Positions 44,116 to 53,087 of a stretch of DNA of 64,000 bases are shown piece by piece. The notes beneath the pieces are model-generated. The model saw only the letters and a list, made by a program, of their open reading frames with translations, did not search any database and was not told where the DNA came from. Source of the stretch: DGNJ01 sp002388905 (lineage in GTDB: Bacteria; Pseudomonadota; Gammaproteobacteria; Pseudomonadales; Porticoccaceae). The stretch spans positions 186,001 through 250,000 of the forward strand of contig DAITSJ010000002.1 of NCBI GenBank assembly GCA_036843405.1, written 5' to 3'. Each line of letters opens with the position of its first letter. The first letter of the stretch is position 1. The translations under genes were made by a program, and so were the position numbers.

Positions 44116-45567
44116 ATGAGACAGAGCCTGCAACTAAAAATTGGCCAGCAGCTGACAATGACGCCGCAGCTGCAACAAGCCATCAAGCTCCTGCAGCTCT
44201 CGTCCCTGGACCTTCAACAGGAAATCCAGCAAGCCCTCTACTCCAACCCCCTGCTCGAACTTGTCGACGAAATCGAACAGAGCGCGGATGCCCGGGAACC
44301 CGCATCCGGCGCCGGCGAGGAACGGGATTGGCAGGAACGGGGAGAGGGAGAGCCCATCCCCGACGAACTCCCGGTCGACGCTCGCTGGGACGACATCTAC
44401 ACCCCCGCAGCGGGCCCCACGCCGCCCCCCAACACCGATAGCCGGGATTTCGAAAGCTTCCATACGGTAACCGACACACTTCACGATCACCTGCTGTGGC
44501 AACTCAACCTGACGCCCATGTCCGAAGTGGATGAGCTGATCGCCGCAACCCTTATCGATGCCATCGACGAGGACGGCTTCCTGATCGCCGATGTGGAGGA
44601 AATCCACGAGGCACTCGCCGATCATGAAGTTGAGCCCGACGAGGTCCTGGCGGTACTGCACCGCATACAGCAATTCGACCCCCCCGGCGTCGGTGCGCGC
44701 GACCTGCGTGAATCCCTCGCCATCCAGCTCCGGCAACTGCCGGCGGAAACCCCCTGGCGCACGGAGGCCCTGGCGCTGGTGGACAAACATCTGCCGCTGG
44801 TGGCCGAACGGGATCTGGGGCAATTACGGCGCCGGACCGGCTATGACGACGCCACCCTGCAGGACGCCATTCGCCTGATACAGACCCTGGCGCCGCACCC
44901 GGGGGACCAGATCAGCACCGGCGAGGTGGAGTACGTGATCCCGGACGTGCGCGTGGAGAAGCAGGACGGCACCTGGGAGGTTGCCCTCAACGGCGACATC
45001 GCACCCCGTATCTGCATCAACCGACAGTATGCGGACATGGTGCGCCGGGCGGACAACAGTGCCGATAACACCTTCCTGCGCAACCAGCTCCAGGAAGCGC
45101 GTTGGTTTTTGCGCAGCCTCGAGAGCCGCAACGAAACCCTGTTGCGGGTGGCCAGTTGCATCGTGGAAATGCAGCGCGGTTTCCTCGACAGGGGCCCCGA
45201 AGCCATGCGCCCCATGGTCCTGGCCGATGTCGCCGAGCGGCTCGACATGCACGAATCAACCATCTCGCGGGTCACAACCCAGAAATATATGGCCACCCCC
45301 CAGGGGGTTTTCGAACTCAAGTACTTCTTTTCAAGCCACGTCAGTACCGCCGCCGGCGGCGAGTGTTCGTCGACGGCCATCCGCGCCATGCTCAAGAAAA
45401 TGATCGACGGCGAAAGCCCCGCCAAGCCCCTCAGCGACAACAAGATAGCCGCCCTGTTCAGCGAAAAAGGCATCCAGGTCGCTCGCCGCACCGTGGCAAA
45501 ATACCGGGAGGGGCTGGGCATTCCGACTTCCAGTGAACGCAAGCGCTTCAAGCAGGGCGCCTGTTAA
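44116..45567 (+). CDS. rpoN: RNA polymerase sigma-54 factor
   Basis: A 483-residue alternative sigma factor. Region I (QSLQLKIGQQLTMTPQLQQAIKLLQLS) binds activators and the -12 element, an acidic region II spans about 50-120, and the C-terminal DNA-binding part includes HESTISRVTTQKYM and the RpoN box ARRTVAKYRE (about residue 458). The ATG at 44116 gives the standard N-terminus. It sits after lptB with 133 bases between and before hpf. Confidence 0.96.
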   Translation: MRQSLQLKIGQQLTMTPQLQQAIKLLQLSSLDLQQEIQQALYSNPLLELVDEIEQSADAREPASGAGEERDWQERGEGEPIPDELPVDARWDDIYTPAAGPTPPPNTDSRDFESFHTVTDTLHDHLLWQLNLTPMSEVDELIAATLIDAIDEDGFLIADVEEIHEALADHEVEPDEVLAVLHRIQQFDPPGVGARDLRESLAIQLRQLPAETPWRTEALALVDKHLPLVAERDLGQLRRRTGYDDATLQDAIRLIQTLAPHPGDQISTGEVEYVIPDVRVEKQDGTWEVALNGDIAPRICINRQYADMVRRADNSADNTFLRNQLQEARWFLRSLESRNETLLRVASCIVEMQRGFLDRGPEAMRPMVLADVAERLDMHESTISRVTTQKYMATPQGVFELKYFFSSHVSTAAGGECSSTAIRAMLKKMIDGESPAKPLSDNKIAALFSEKGIQVARRTVAKYREGLGIPTSSERKRFKQGAC

Positions 45568-45602
45568 AAACCTCATCAAATACCCAGCCCAAGGAGAGTT
45601 TC

Positions 45603-45890
45603 ATGCAACTCAACATCAGCGGACATCACCTGGACATCACCGACGCCATCCGCGATTACGTCACCAACAAGCTCTCCCGGCTCGAACGCCACCACGACGG
45701 GATCACCAGCACCAACGTCATCCTCTCCGTGGAAAAGCTCGTCCAGAAAGCCGAGGCCACAGTCCACGTCAGCGGGGGCGAATTTTTCGCCGATTCCACT
45801 CACGAGGATCTTTACGCCGCCATTGATACGCTCACCGACAAGCTGGACCGGCAGCTGATCAAGCACAAGGAAAAGCAGAGGGGGCACTGA
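45603..45890 (+). CDS. hpf: Ribosome hibernation promoting factor, short form
   Basis: A 95-residue protein that helps form inactive 100S ribosomes. It opens MQLNISGHHLDITDAIRDYV and contains FFADSTHEDLYAAIDTLTDKLDRQLIKHKEK, the family core. AAGGAG precedes the ATG closely. The conserved place between rpoN and ptsN supports the call. Confidence 0.94.
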   Translation: MQLNISGHHLDITDAIRDYVTNKLSRLERHHDGITSTNVILSVEKLVQKAEATVHVSGGEFFADSTHEDLYAAIDTLTDKLDRQLIKHKEKQRGH

Positions 45891-45899
45891 TAGTCCGCC

Positions 45900-46361
45900 A
45901 TGAAAATCGCCGACGTACTCGAACCGGACCATACCTATTGCAATGTGCCGGGGGTTAGCAAGAAACGGGTCCTCGAAAATCTCGCATCGTTCCTGAGCGA
46001 GGACAAGGATTTCGCCACCGACACCGATGCCATCTACCAGAAGCTGCTCGAACGGGAAAAGCTCGGCTCCACGGGTATCGGTTCCGGGGTCGCCATCCCC
46101 CATTGCCGGGTGGCGGGCTGCAACAAGATCACCGGCGTTTTACTCAAGCTCAACGACAGCATTGATTTCGACGCCACCGACGGCGAACCCGTGGACCTTG
46201 TCTTCGCCCTGGTGGTTCCCGAGGAGCAGACCGATGAGCACCTTCAGGCTCTGTCGGCAATCGCCGAACTCCTGGAATCCCCGGATACCCGGGCACGCCT
46301 GCGCGCGGCTACCTCGGACGAAGAACTCTATGATCTGGCGACTTCCGCGGAGCCCACATGA
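45900..46361 (+). CDS. ptsN: Nitrogen PTS enzyme IIA (EIIA-Ntr)
   Basis: A 153-residue regulatory PTS protein. The phosphorylated His is in GSGVAIPHCRV (about residue 66), within REKLGSTGIGSG, and PVDLVFALVVPEEQTDEHLQALSAIAELL follows. It takes part in nitrogen, potassium and stress signalling without transporting sugar. It overlaps the rapZ start by ATGA. Confidence 0.94.
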   Translation: MKIADVLEPDHTYCNVPGVSKKRVLENLASFLSEDKDFATDTDAIYQKLLEREKLGSTGIGSGVAIPHCRVAGCNKITGVLLKLNDSIDFDATDGEPVDLVFALVVPEEQTDEHLQALSAIAELLESPDTRARLRAATSDEELYDLATSAEPT

Positions 46362-47239
46362 CGGTGGAATCGGAGTCCCTGCGACTGATCGTCATCAGCG
46401 GGCGATCCGGTTCCGGCAAGAGCACCGCCCTGCACGTGCTGGAAGACCTGGGCTTCACCTGCATCGACAACCTGCCCGCCGGCCTCCTGCCCCCCCTGGT
46501 AGAGCAACTCAGGGATAACCCGGAAGGTGCCAACCGCCTCGCCGTCGGTATCGATGCCCGCAACCTCATGGGCAAGCTCGACGAGTTCCCGGAAACCCTC
46601 GAGCACCTGGAGCGTGCCGGTGTCTCCTGCGAAGTGGTCTTCTTTGATGCCCGCACCCCCATCCTCATCCGCCGCTACAGCGAGACACGCCGCCGGCACC
46701 CCCTGAGTTCGCGACAACGGGATCTCAAGCAGGCCCTGTCCCTGGAACGCGAGGTGCTGGACCCCATTGCGTCCATTGCCAACCTGCAGATCGACACCAG
46801 CAACATGACCCTGCACCAGTTGCGCGACCTGATCGTCAAGCAGGTGGTTCCGGACAGCGGCGGTGCCATGACCATCGTCTTCCACTCCTTCGGCTACAAG
46901 CACGGCGTTCCGGTGGACGCGGACTACGTCTTCGACGTGCGCTGCCTGCCCAATCCCTACTGGATACAAGAGCTTCGCAACTTCACCGGTCACGACCAGC
47001 CGGTGGTGGAATTCCTCGAGTCCCAGACCGAGGTTGCCGCCATGCTCGCCGACCTCATCGGCTTCCTTTCCCGGTGGCTGCCGCGCTTTGCCGCCACCAA
47101 TCGCAGCTACCTGAACATTGCCGTGGGTTGCACCGGCGGCCAGCACCGCTCCGTCTACCTGGTGGACCGCCTTTACGACCACTTCCGCGAGCAATCCCCG
47201 GAAATCCAGGTGCGGCACCGGGAACTGGATTCGCCTTGA
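46358..47239 (+). CDS. rapZ: RNase adapter protein RapZ
   Basis: A 293-residue P-loop protein. Walker A is ISGRSGSGKSTALHVLEDLGF, followed by CIDNLPAGLLPPL, and the C-terminal domain has SFGYKHGVPVDADYVFDVRCLPNPYW and NIAVGCTGGQHRSVYLVDRL. In E. coli it guides RNase E to the GlmZ sRNA to tune amino-sugar supply for the envelope. Complete length. Confidence 0.95.
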   Translation: MTVESESLRLIVISGRSGSGKSTALHVLEDLGFTCIDNLPAGLLPPLVEQLRDNPEGANRLAVGIDARNLMGKLDEFPETLEHLERAGVSCEVVFFDARTPILIRRYSETRRRHPLSSRQRDLKQALSLEREVLDPIASIANLQIDTSNMTLHQLRDLIVKQVVPDSGGAMTIVFHSFGYKHGVPVDADYVFDVRCLPNPYWIQELRNFTGHDQPVVEFLESQTEVAAMLADLIGFLSRWLPRFAATNRSYLNIAVGCTGGQHRSVYLVDRLYDHFREQSPEIQVRHRELDSP

Positions 47240-47270
47240 CAGTCACATCGCCACGGGCTTTTATGTGCCA

Positions 47271-47540
47271 ATGATCGAAACAGAGATGACAATAACCAAC
47301 AAGCTGGGCCTCCACGCCCGGGCAGCCGCCAAGCTGGCATCCACCGCCGGCCATTTCGCCTGTACCATCCGCACCGGGAAAAACGGCAAACTGGTGGATG
47401 CCAAGAGCGTCATGTCCCTGATGCTGCTCGCGGCCAGCCAGGGCACCACCCTCGAATTCCTGTTCGACGGCCGCGACGAACGCAAGGCCCACGATGCCAT
47501 CCAGGCGTTGATCAACGACAAATTCGGCGAGGAGCAGTAG
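47271..47540 (+). CDS. ptsO: HPr-like phosphocarrier protein NPr
   Basis: An 89-residue HPr protein of the nitrogen PTS. The phosphorylated His is in KLGLHARAAAKL (H15), and DAKSVMSLMLLAASQG contains the conserved regulatory Ser. No good ribosome site precedes the ATG at 47271; a GTG six bases earlier is an alternative. It passes phosphate from EI-Ntr (ptsP, not in the window) to PtsN. Confidence 0.9.
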   Translation: MIETEMTITNKLGLHARAAAKLASTAGHFACTIRTGKNGKLVDAKSVMSLMLLAASQGTTLEFLFDGRDERKAHDAIQALINDKFGEEQ

Positions 47541-47657
47541 CCCCCGTCAGACTCTGCGATTACACTAGCTCGAAGTTTTCTCAGGTATTTTTCCGGATGC
47601 CGCGCCCCGCCGGCTGTGGGACCGGTGTCCCGGTTACCGGCTTTAAAGGAGAGATGG

Positions 47658-49007
47658 GTGGCCAAAAACGCAAGCCAGCTTTCACTACTGTCGCGGATCG
47701 ACCAGGTCATCGATCCCGCAGATTTAAAGCGCCTGGGGCACATGCTCAACAATTTGCCCATACCCGATATCGCCCACCACATCGAGTCGGCGCCGCCCCG
47801 GGCCCGGCAGATTCTCTGGGAGCTGGTAGACGAGGAGTTCGAGGGGGAAGTGCTCGGGGAGCTCAGCGAGCAGGTCCAGCAGGAATTCCTCAAGGGTATG
47901 GAGAGCAGCGAGGTGGCATCGCTGTTCGAGAACCTGGACGCGGACGATATCGCCGATATCCTCCAGAACCTGCCCGATCAGGTCATCCCGGAAATCCTCC
48001 AGGCCATGGACGAGCAAGACCGGCACCGGGTCGAGAGCGTCCTGCCCTACCCGGAGGATACCGCGGGCGGGTTGATGAACACGGACACCATCACCGTGCG
48101 CCCCGACCTGACCATGGAGGTGGTGTTGCGCTATCTGCGCCGTCACGAGCAGATACCCGAAGTCACGGATAACCTCTTTGTGGTCAACCGGACCGATCTC
48201 TTTCTGGGCATCCTGCCCATCCGCAAGATTCTCACCAGCAGCCCCAACATCACCGTCCGGGAAGTGATGATTACCGATGTCCAGGCCATCCCCGCGTCGA
48301 TGGCCGACTCTGAAGTGGCTCACCTGTTCGAGCGCCACGACTGGGTGTCGGCGCCGGTGGTGGACGACCACGGCAAATTGCTGGGCAGGATCACCATCGA
48401 CGACGTGGTGGACGTGATACTCGAGGATGCCGATCACTCCCTGTTGGGCCTCGCCGGTGTCAGCGACGAGGAGGAAACCTTCACCACCGTACGCCGGGCG
48501 GCGCCGGGCCGCGCCCTCTGGCTCTCCGTCAACCTGGTGGCCGCCCTTATCGCCGCTTCCGTGGTCAACCTCTTTTCCGAGACCATCGAGAAAGTGGTGG
48601 CCCTGGCGGTGCTCATGCCCATTGTCGCCAACATGGGCGGTGTCGCCGGTCACCAGACCCTGACCGTGGTGGTGCGCGGCATCGCCCTGGGCCAGATCAC
48701 CCGCGACAACCTGCGCTGGCTGCTCAGTAAGGAAGTCACGGTGGGGGCCCTGAATGCCCTGCTCTGGGCCATCGTCATGGGCTCCATCGCCTCGTGGTGG
48801 TTCTCTGATTACCACATCGGCGTCATAATCGCCTCCGCCATGGCCATCAACCTGGTTACCGCCGCCCTGGCCGGGGCGGCCCTGCCGGTACTGCTCAAGA
48901 AACTGAGCATCGATCCGGCCCTGGCCGGCAGCATGGCGCTGACCACGGTCACCGACGTGGTCGGCTTTTTATCTTTCCTGGGCCTGGCCACTCTCTTTTA
49001 CGCATGA
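47658..49007 (+). CDS. mgtE: Magnesium transporter MgtE (second copy)
   Basis: A 449-residue MgtE with all parts: N domain (FENLDADDIADILQNLPDQV), CBS pair (LPYPEDTAGGLMNTDTITV onward; DDHGKLLGRITIDDVVDVI), then five helices with NLVAALIAASVVNLFSETIEKVVALAVLMPIVANMGGVAGHQTLTVVVRG. Binding of Mg2+ between N and CBS domains closes the channel in the T. thermophilus protein. I use the GTG at 47658 because AAGGAG at 47646-47651 is well placed; the frame is open from 47616. It is quite different from the MgtE at 688-1995. Overlaps darP by ATGA. Confidence 0.93.
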   Translation: MAKNASQLSLLSRIDQVIDPADLKRLGHMLNNLPIPDIAHHIESAPPRARQILWELVDEEFEGEVLGELSEQVQQEFLKGMESSEVASLFENLDADDIADILQNLPDQVIPEILQAMDEQDRHRVESVLPYPEDTAGGLMNTDTITVRPDLTMEVVLRYLRRHEQIPEVTDNLFVVNRTDLFLGILPIRKILTSSPNITVREVMITDVQAIPASMADSEVAHLFERHDWVSAPVVDDHGKLLGRITIDDVVDVILEDADHSLLGLAGVSDEEETFTTVRRAAPGRALWLSVNLVAALIAASVVNLFSETIEKVVALAVLMPIVANMGGVAGHQTLTVVVRGIALGQITRDNLRWLLSKEVTVGALNALLWAIVMGSIASWWFSDYHIGVIIASAMAINLVTAALAGAALPVLLKKLSIDPALAGSMALTTVTDVVGFLSFLGLATLFYA

Positions 49008-49513
49008 ATACCGATCGAGAAGACACTGCACCGGACGACGCCGAGGGCCGCCCCAGCAAGAGTGCCCGGAAACGGGAAATGGCGGCCATGCGCGAGCTGG
49101 GCGAGACCCTGCTGGCTCTGCCCGCCGCCCATTTTGGTCGCATCCCCCTGGGCGAATCCACCAAAGATTCACTGGCCCTGTACAAGCGCCTGAAGCAGGG
49201 GGAGGCCAAGCGGCGACAGTTGCGTTATATCGGCAAGCTCCTGGCCGGCGAGGACCTGGACGCGATCTGGGCGGCGCTGGCCATGCGGGAGCAACAGGAC
49301 AGACTGTTCCGGCAATATGCCGCCCTCGCCCAACAGTGGCGGGATCGGTTGCTGGAGGAGGGAGATGCAGCTTTTGAGGACCTTATCGTCGATCACCCCG
49401 GGCTGGATCGCCAGCGCCTGAGGCAGTTGATGCGGCAGGCGAAAGGAGTCAAGTCGTCGCCCGCCAGTAACAGGCTCTTCGTGTACCTGCGAGAAAGTCT
49501 TTTCCCTGACTGA
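49004..49513 (+). CDS. darP: Ribosome biogenesis factor DarP (YjgA, DUF615)
   Basis: A 169-residue, highly charged helical protein. It has the family N-terminus SKSARKREMAAMRELGETLLALP, then DSLALYKRLKQGEAKRRQLRYIGKLL and a C-terminal helical pair ending FVYLRESLFPD. DarP helps late 50S assembly around the peptidyl transferase centre. In relatives the gene often adjoins pmbA; here it is coupled to mgtE. Confidence 0.93.
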   Translation: MNTDREDTAPDDAEGRPSKSARKREMAAMRELGETLLALPAAHFGRIPLGESTKDSLALYKRLKQGEAKRRQLRYIGKLLAGEDLDAIWAALAMREQQDRLFRQYAALAQQWRDRLLEEGDAAFEDLIVDHPGLDRQRLRQLMRQAKGVKSSPASNRLFVYLRESLFPD

Positions 49514-49606
49514 GCCCGGTCTCAGGCTTCCGCCTTCCCCCTGTCCCGCTGTTCCGCTGCCCCTGAAAAATCGCAATATACTGATTTATAAAGAAATTAT
49601 TTTTTG

Positions 49607-49617
49607 TGCGCTGCGCA
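49607..49617. promoter_or_regulatory. TGC-rich palindrome upstream of the phasin promoter
   Basis: TGCGC-T-GCGCA is a perfect 11-base palindrome inside TTGTGCGCTGCGCAA. It lies just upstream of the predicted -35 element and resembles the second palindrome at 49664-49678. TGC-rich repeats are known operators of PhaR-type repressors of phasin genes. Confidence 0.5.
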
Positions 49618-49626
49618 AAAAAATCC

Positions 49627-49655
49627 TTGACAAGAACCCTCGCAGACACTAAATT
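49627..49655 (+). promoter_or_regulatory. Predicted sigma-70 promoter of the phasin gene
   Basis: TTGACA (49627-49632) is a perfect -35 hexamer; TAAATT (49650-49655) at 17-base spacing is a fair -10. It sits between the two TGC-rich palindromes. Confidence 0.6.
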
Positions 49656-49663
49656 GGTTGCTA

Positions 49664-49678
49664 TTGTGCATCGCACAA
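49664..49678. promoter_or_regulatory. Second TGC-rich palindrome, near the predicted transcription start
   Basis: TTGTGC and GCACAA arms with a 3-base centre (ATC) form a perfect inverted repeat just downstream of the -10 element, where a bound repressor would block transcription. Its centre is 59 bases from that of the upstream palindrome. Confidence 0.55.
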
Positions 49679-49711
49679 TTTAAAACCACTCTTTGATGGA
49701 GGTCCATGACC

Positions 49712-50179
49712 ATGAAACTCAACACCGTACCCGGCAAGATAAAGGATTTCGCGGAAACCGGCCTGTTCACCGGCAAGAAAGCTTTCGAACTGCAGACCCG
49801 TTACATGGAAGCCTTCTTCAAGTCCAATACTGCGATTGTGGCCGAGCTGACCGATGCCAGGATCAGCAGCCTGCAGGAAACCGCCACCGCCAAGACGTTT
49901 TCCGAGTTTTACGAAAGCAATGTCGCTTTCGAGGAAACCTTCCGGGAAAAAATGAAGAGCCTGTATCAGGAAAACTCCCAGTTGATGAGTGACTATCAGA
50001 AGGAAGTGAAAGAACTGATACCCTTCGACAAGGATTTCTTCAACGGCATCAGGGAAACCGCCGAGGACACGTTTGCCTCCGCCCGCAAGGCGGTGGAGTC
50101 GGCAATGCCTTCCTCGAAGACACCGGCCAAAAAACCGGCGCCGAAGAAAGCCGCCAGCAGCACTGCCGCCGCTTCCTGA
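49712..50179 (+). CDS. phaP: Phasin family protein (PHA granule-associated)
   Basis: A 155-residue amphipathic helical protein. It begins with KIKDFAETGLFTGKKAFELQ, has an all-helical core without Cys, and ends in a Lys/Ala/Pro tail (AKKPAPKKAAS) like those of phasins that touch DNA or granules. Phasins coat polyhydroxyalkanoate granules. I start at 49712 rather than 49706 because GGAGG (49698-49702) is 9 bases from the former and only 3 from the latter. A strong promoter, two palindromes and a terminator make it a monocistronic, tightly regulated gene. Confidence 0.85.
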   Translation: MKLNTVPGKIKDFAETGLFTGKKAFELQTRYMEAFFKSNTAIVAELTDARISSLQETATAKTFSEFYESNVAFEETFREKMKSLYQENSQLMSDYQKEVKELIPFDKDFFNGIRETAEDTFASARKAVESAMPSSKTPAKKPAPKKAASSTAAAS

Positions 50180-50198
50180 GCAGGCTGCCCGCAACGAA

Positions 50199-50229
50199 AA
50201 AGGCCGCACCCTCGGGTGCGGCCTTTTTT
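50199..50229. terminator. Bidirectional terminator between the phasin gene and nrdJb
   Basis: A stem of about 10-11 pairs (GGCCGCACC with GGTGCGGCC, plus flanking A-T pairs, loop CTCG) has a T run on the plus strand and an A run before it that becomes T on the minus strand. It suits both converging genes. Confidence 0.88.
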
Positions 50230-50248
50230 TATGCCCGAAAACCAGGCA

Positions 50249-50932
50249 TCAACCGCACTTGGATTCGCCACAGTTCAGGCAGGTCATGCAGCCGTCCATG
50301 AGAATCATGGCCTTGGTCATGCACTTATTGCACAGGGATGCGCCCGCCGGAAACGGGTTCTCCCCGGCCGGAGCCTTGACCGCGCGGGATTCGAACTCGG
50401 AGCGCTTGGCATCCATGATCGCCTGCTGGTGCTCGGAGATTTCCGGCCCCTCGATCAGGCCAATACTCTTCATATGGGTTTCCAGGCAGTCGCCGATCTC
50501 GGCCACCAGGGAAGGCATGAACTTGCCGCCCTTCTTGAAATAGCCGCCTTTGGGATCGAACACCGCCTTCATTTCCTCAACCAGGAAGGTGCAGTCCCCA
50601 CCCTTGCGGAACACCGCCGACAACACTCGCGTCAGGGCCACCACCCACTGAAAGTGGTCCATGTTCTTGGAGTTGATGAATACCTCGAAAGGGCGCCGTT
50701 GCTCGTGATCGGTGCCCTGGTTGAGGATGATGTCATTGATGGTGATGTACAGGGCGTGATCCGACAGCGGAGTCTTGATTTTGTAGGTGGTGCCGTGCAA
50801 CGTCTCCGGACGGTCGACATTCTCGTCCATCTGCTCAACGGCCCGCTCCAGGGATTCCCGGGCAGGGTCAACCTCCTCCACGGGTTTCAGTACCTTGTAG
50901 TCGACGATCTTCGATTCGATTTTGACGGCCAT
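50249..50932 (-). CDS. nrdJb: Class II ribonucleotide reductase, small C-terminal part NrdJb
   Basis: A 227-residue protein that matches the C-terminal part of B12-dependent ribonucleotide reductase, encoded separately as in Pseudomonas aeruginosa. It has ETLHGTTYKIKTPLSDHALYITIND, EVFINSKNMDHFQWVVALTRVLSAVFRKGGD and a Cys-rich tail (CNKCMTKAMILMDGC, then CLNCGESKC) that would reduce the active-site disulfide of NrdJa. Its start follows the nrdJa stop after one base. Confidence 0.92.
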   Translation of the reverse strand: MAVKIESKIVDYKVLKPVEEVDPARESLERAVEQMDENVDRPETLHGTTYKIKTPLSDHALYITINDIILNQGTDHEQRRPFEVFINSKNMDHFQWVVALTRVLSAVFRKGGDCTFLVEEMKAVFDPKGGYFKKGGKFMPSLVAEIGDCLETHMKSIGLIEGPEISEHQQAIMDAKRSEFESRAVKAPAGENPFPAGASLCNKCMTKAMILMDGCMTCLNCGESKCG

Positions 50933-50933
50933 A

Positions 50934-53087
50934 TCAGAATTTCCCGTAGTAACCTTCTTTCAGTGCATCAAAAAGATTCGCGGCGGTGTGCATCTCGCCG
51001 TCGTATTCCACTTCCTCGTTGCCCTTGAGTTCCACCTTGCTGCCATCTTCGAGGGTGAACTGGTAGGTGGTATTGGTCAGGTCTTTCTCCTTGACCAGTA
51101 CACCCTGGAAAGCTTCCGGATTGAAGCGGAAGGTGGTGCAGCCCTTGAGACCCTTCTCGTAGGCGTGCAGATATACGTCCTTGAAGTCGTCGAAGGGGAA
51201 GTCGGTGGGAATGTTGATGGTTTTGGAAATGGACGAGTCCACCCATTTCTGGGCGGCGGCCTGCACCTCCACGTGCTCCAGGGGCTTGATATCCTCGCTG
51301 GTCACGAAGTAGGCGGGGAGTTGCTCGCCGGTCTCCTCCGAGTACGGCATGGCACGGGCGTTGATGAGCTCCCGGTACGCGAGCAACTCGTAGGAAAAAA
51401 CGTCCACTTTCTCCTTGCTCTTGCGGCCTTCGCGGATGACATTGCGGGCGTAATGATGGGCAAAGCTCGGCTCGATACCGTTGCTGGCGTTGTTGGCCAG
51501 GGACAATGAAATGGTGCCGGTGGGCGCGATGGAGGAATGGTGGGTGAAGCGGCAGCCCTTTTCGGCCATTTCATCCACCAGTTCGGGGGCCACCTCGGCG
51601 ACCCGCTGCATATAATGGCTGTACCGGGCGTGCAGGACCCGGCCCTTGACCCTGTCGCCCACCTTGATGCCGTCTTCCGCCATTTCCGGACGCAGGCGCA
51701 TCAGCTCCGGGGTGATATCGAACTCTTCCTCCATGATTGGCGCGGGACCTTTCTCCTTCGCCAGCTCAAGACCGGTCCGCCAGCCCGTGACCGCCAGTTC
51801 CCGGCTCACCCGCTCGGTAAAGCCCAGGGATTCGGCGCTGCCATAGGCCATGCGCAACATGGTCATGGTGGAGCCCAGCCCCAGGAAGCCCATGCCATGG
51901 CGGCGCTTGTCGGTGATCTCCCGGCGTTGCTGCTCCAGGGGCAGGCCGTTGATTTCCACGACGTTGTCGAGCATACGGGTAAACACGGCCACCACGTCCC
52001 GGTAATTGTCCCAGTCAAACCGGGCGTTCTCGGTAAAGGGGTCGATGACGAACTTGGTGAGATTCACGGAACCCAGCAGGCAACTGCCGTAGGGGGGCAA
52101 CGGCTGTTCTCCGCAGGGGTTGGTGGCGCGGATATTCTCGCAGAACCAGTTGTTGTTGTCCTTGTTGACCTTGTCGATGAGGATAAAGCCCGGCTCGGCG
52201 TAGTCGTAGGTGGAGGTCATGATCACGTTCCAGAGCTTGCGCGCCTGGACGGTCTTGAAGATCTTGCAGGCCACACGCCCTTCTTCATCCTTGACGTAGT
52301 CGTTGTCGCCGGGGAAGTCCTTCCACACCACCTGGCCCTGGTCGTGAAAATCGATGTCGCTCTGCTCGGCCTCCTTCTCGGTGATGGGGAAACACAGGGG
52401 CCATTCGGTATCGCCCTTGACCGCCTCCATGAACTCCTCGGTGATCAACAGCGACAGGTTGAACTGGCGCAGCCGGCCGTCTTCCCGCTTGGCCCGGATA
52501 AAATCCACCACATCCGGGTGGCTGACGTCGAACGTACCCATCTGGGCACCCCGGCGGCCGCCGGCGGAGGATACGGTGAAGCACATGCGGTCGAAGATAT
52601 CCATGAACGACAGGGGACCGGACGTGTAGGCGCCGGCCCCGGATACGTAAGCGCCGCGGGGCCTCAGGGTGGAAAATTCGTAGCCGATGCCGCAGCCTGC
52701 CTTGAGGGTCAGGCCCGCCTCCAGGTTGCGGTCCAGAATTCCCTGCATGGAGTCCGGCACGGTGCCGGATACGGTGCAATTGATAGTGGACGTAGCCGGC
52801 TTGTGCTCCCAGGCCCCGGCATTGGAAATGATCCGGCCGGCGGGGATGGCGCCATTGCGCAGCGCCCAGAGGAAACGCTCATACCACTGCTCCCGACGAT
52901 CCTCCGGTTCCACCTCCGACAGCGACCGGGCCACCCGCTGGTAGGTGCCGTCGATGCTCGCGTCGATGGGATTGCCGTTTTTGTCCTTGAGGCGGTATTT
53001 CTTGTCCCAGATATCTTCGGAGGCGGGCTGGAGTCGGATGTTGACAGAGGAGTTTTTCTTCGAGGTTTTCAGGGCTTCTATCGACAT
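50934..53087 (-). CDS. nrdJa: Class II (adenosylcobalamin-dependent) ribonucleotide reductase NrdJa
   Basis: The 717-residue catalytic part of oxygen-independent, B12-dependent ribonucleotide reductase. It has TSTINCTVSGTVPDSMQGILDRNLEAGLTLKAGCGIGYEFS, the active-site loop ATNPCGEQPLPPYGSCLLGSVNLT, and SIAPTGTISLSLANNASNGIEPSF. The reaction makes 2'-deoxynucleotides with a cobalamin-generated radical. The redox Cys tail is supplied by NrdJb. No cobalamin riboswitch was seen upstream. The need for adenosylcobalamin links it to the same cofactor used by the CarH-like photoreceptor at 60295. Confidence 0.95.
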   Translation of the reverse strand: MSIEALKTSKKNSSVNIRLQPASEDIWDKKYRLKDKNGNPIDASIDGTYQRVARSLSEVEPEDRREQWYERFLWALRNGAIPAGRIISNAGAWEHKPATSTINCTVSGTVPDSMQGILDRNLEAGLTLKAGCGIGYEFSTLRPRGAYVSGAGAYTSGPLSFMDIFDRMCFTVSSAGGRRGAQMGTFDVSHPDVVDFIRAKREDGRLRQFNLSLLITEEFMEAVKGDTEWPLCFPITEKEAEQSDIDFHDQGQVVWKDFPGDNDYVKDEEGRVACKIFKTVQARKLWNVIMTSTYDYAEPGFILIDKVNKDNNNWFCENIRATNPCGEQPLPPYGSCLLGSVNLTKFVIDPFTENARFDWDNYRDVVAVFTRMLDNVVEINGLPLEQQRREITDKRRHGMGFLGLGSTMTMLRMAYGSAESLGFTERVSRELAVTGWRTGLELAKEKGPAPIMEEEFDITPELMRLRPEMAEDGIKVGDRVKGRVLHARYSHYMQRVAEVAPELVDEMAEKGCRFTHHSSIAPTGTISLSLANNASNGIEPSFAHHYARNVIREGRKSKEKVDVFSYELLAYRELINARAMPYSEETGEQLPAYFVTSEDIKPLEHVEVQAAAQKWVDSSISKTINIPTDFPFDDFKDVYLHAYEKGLKGCTTFRFNPEAFQGVLVKEKDLTNTTYQFTLEDGSKVELKGNEEVEYDGEMHTAANLFDALKEGYYGKF

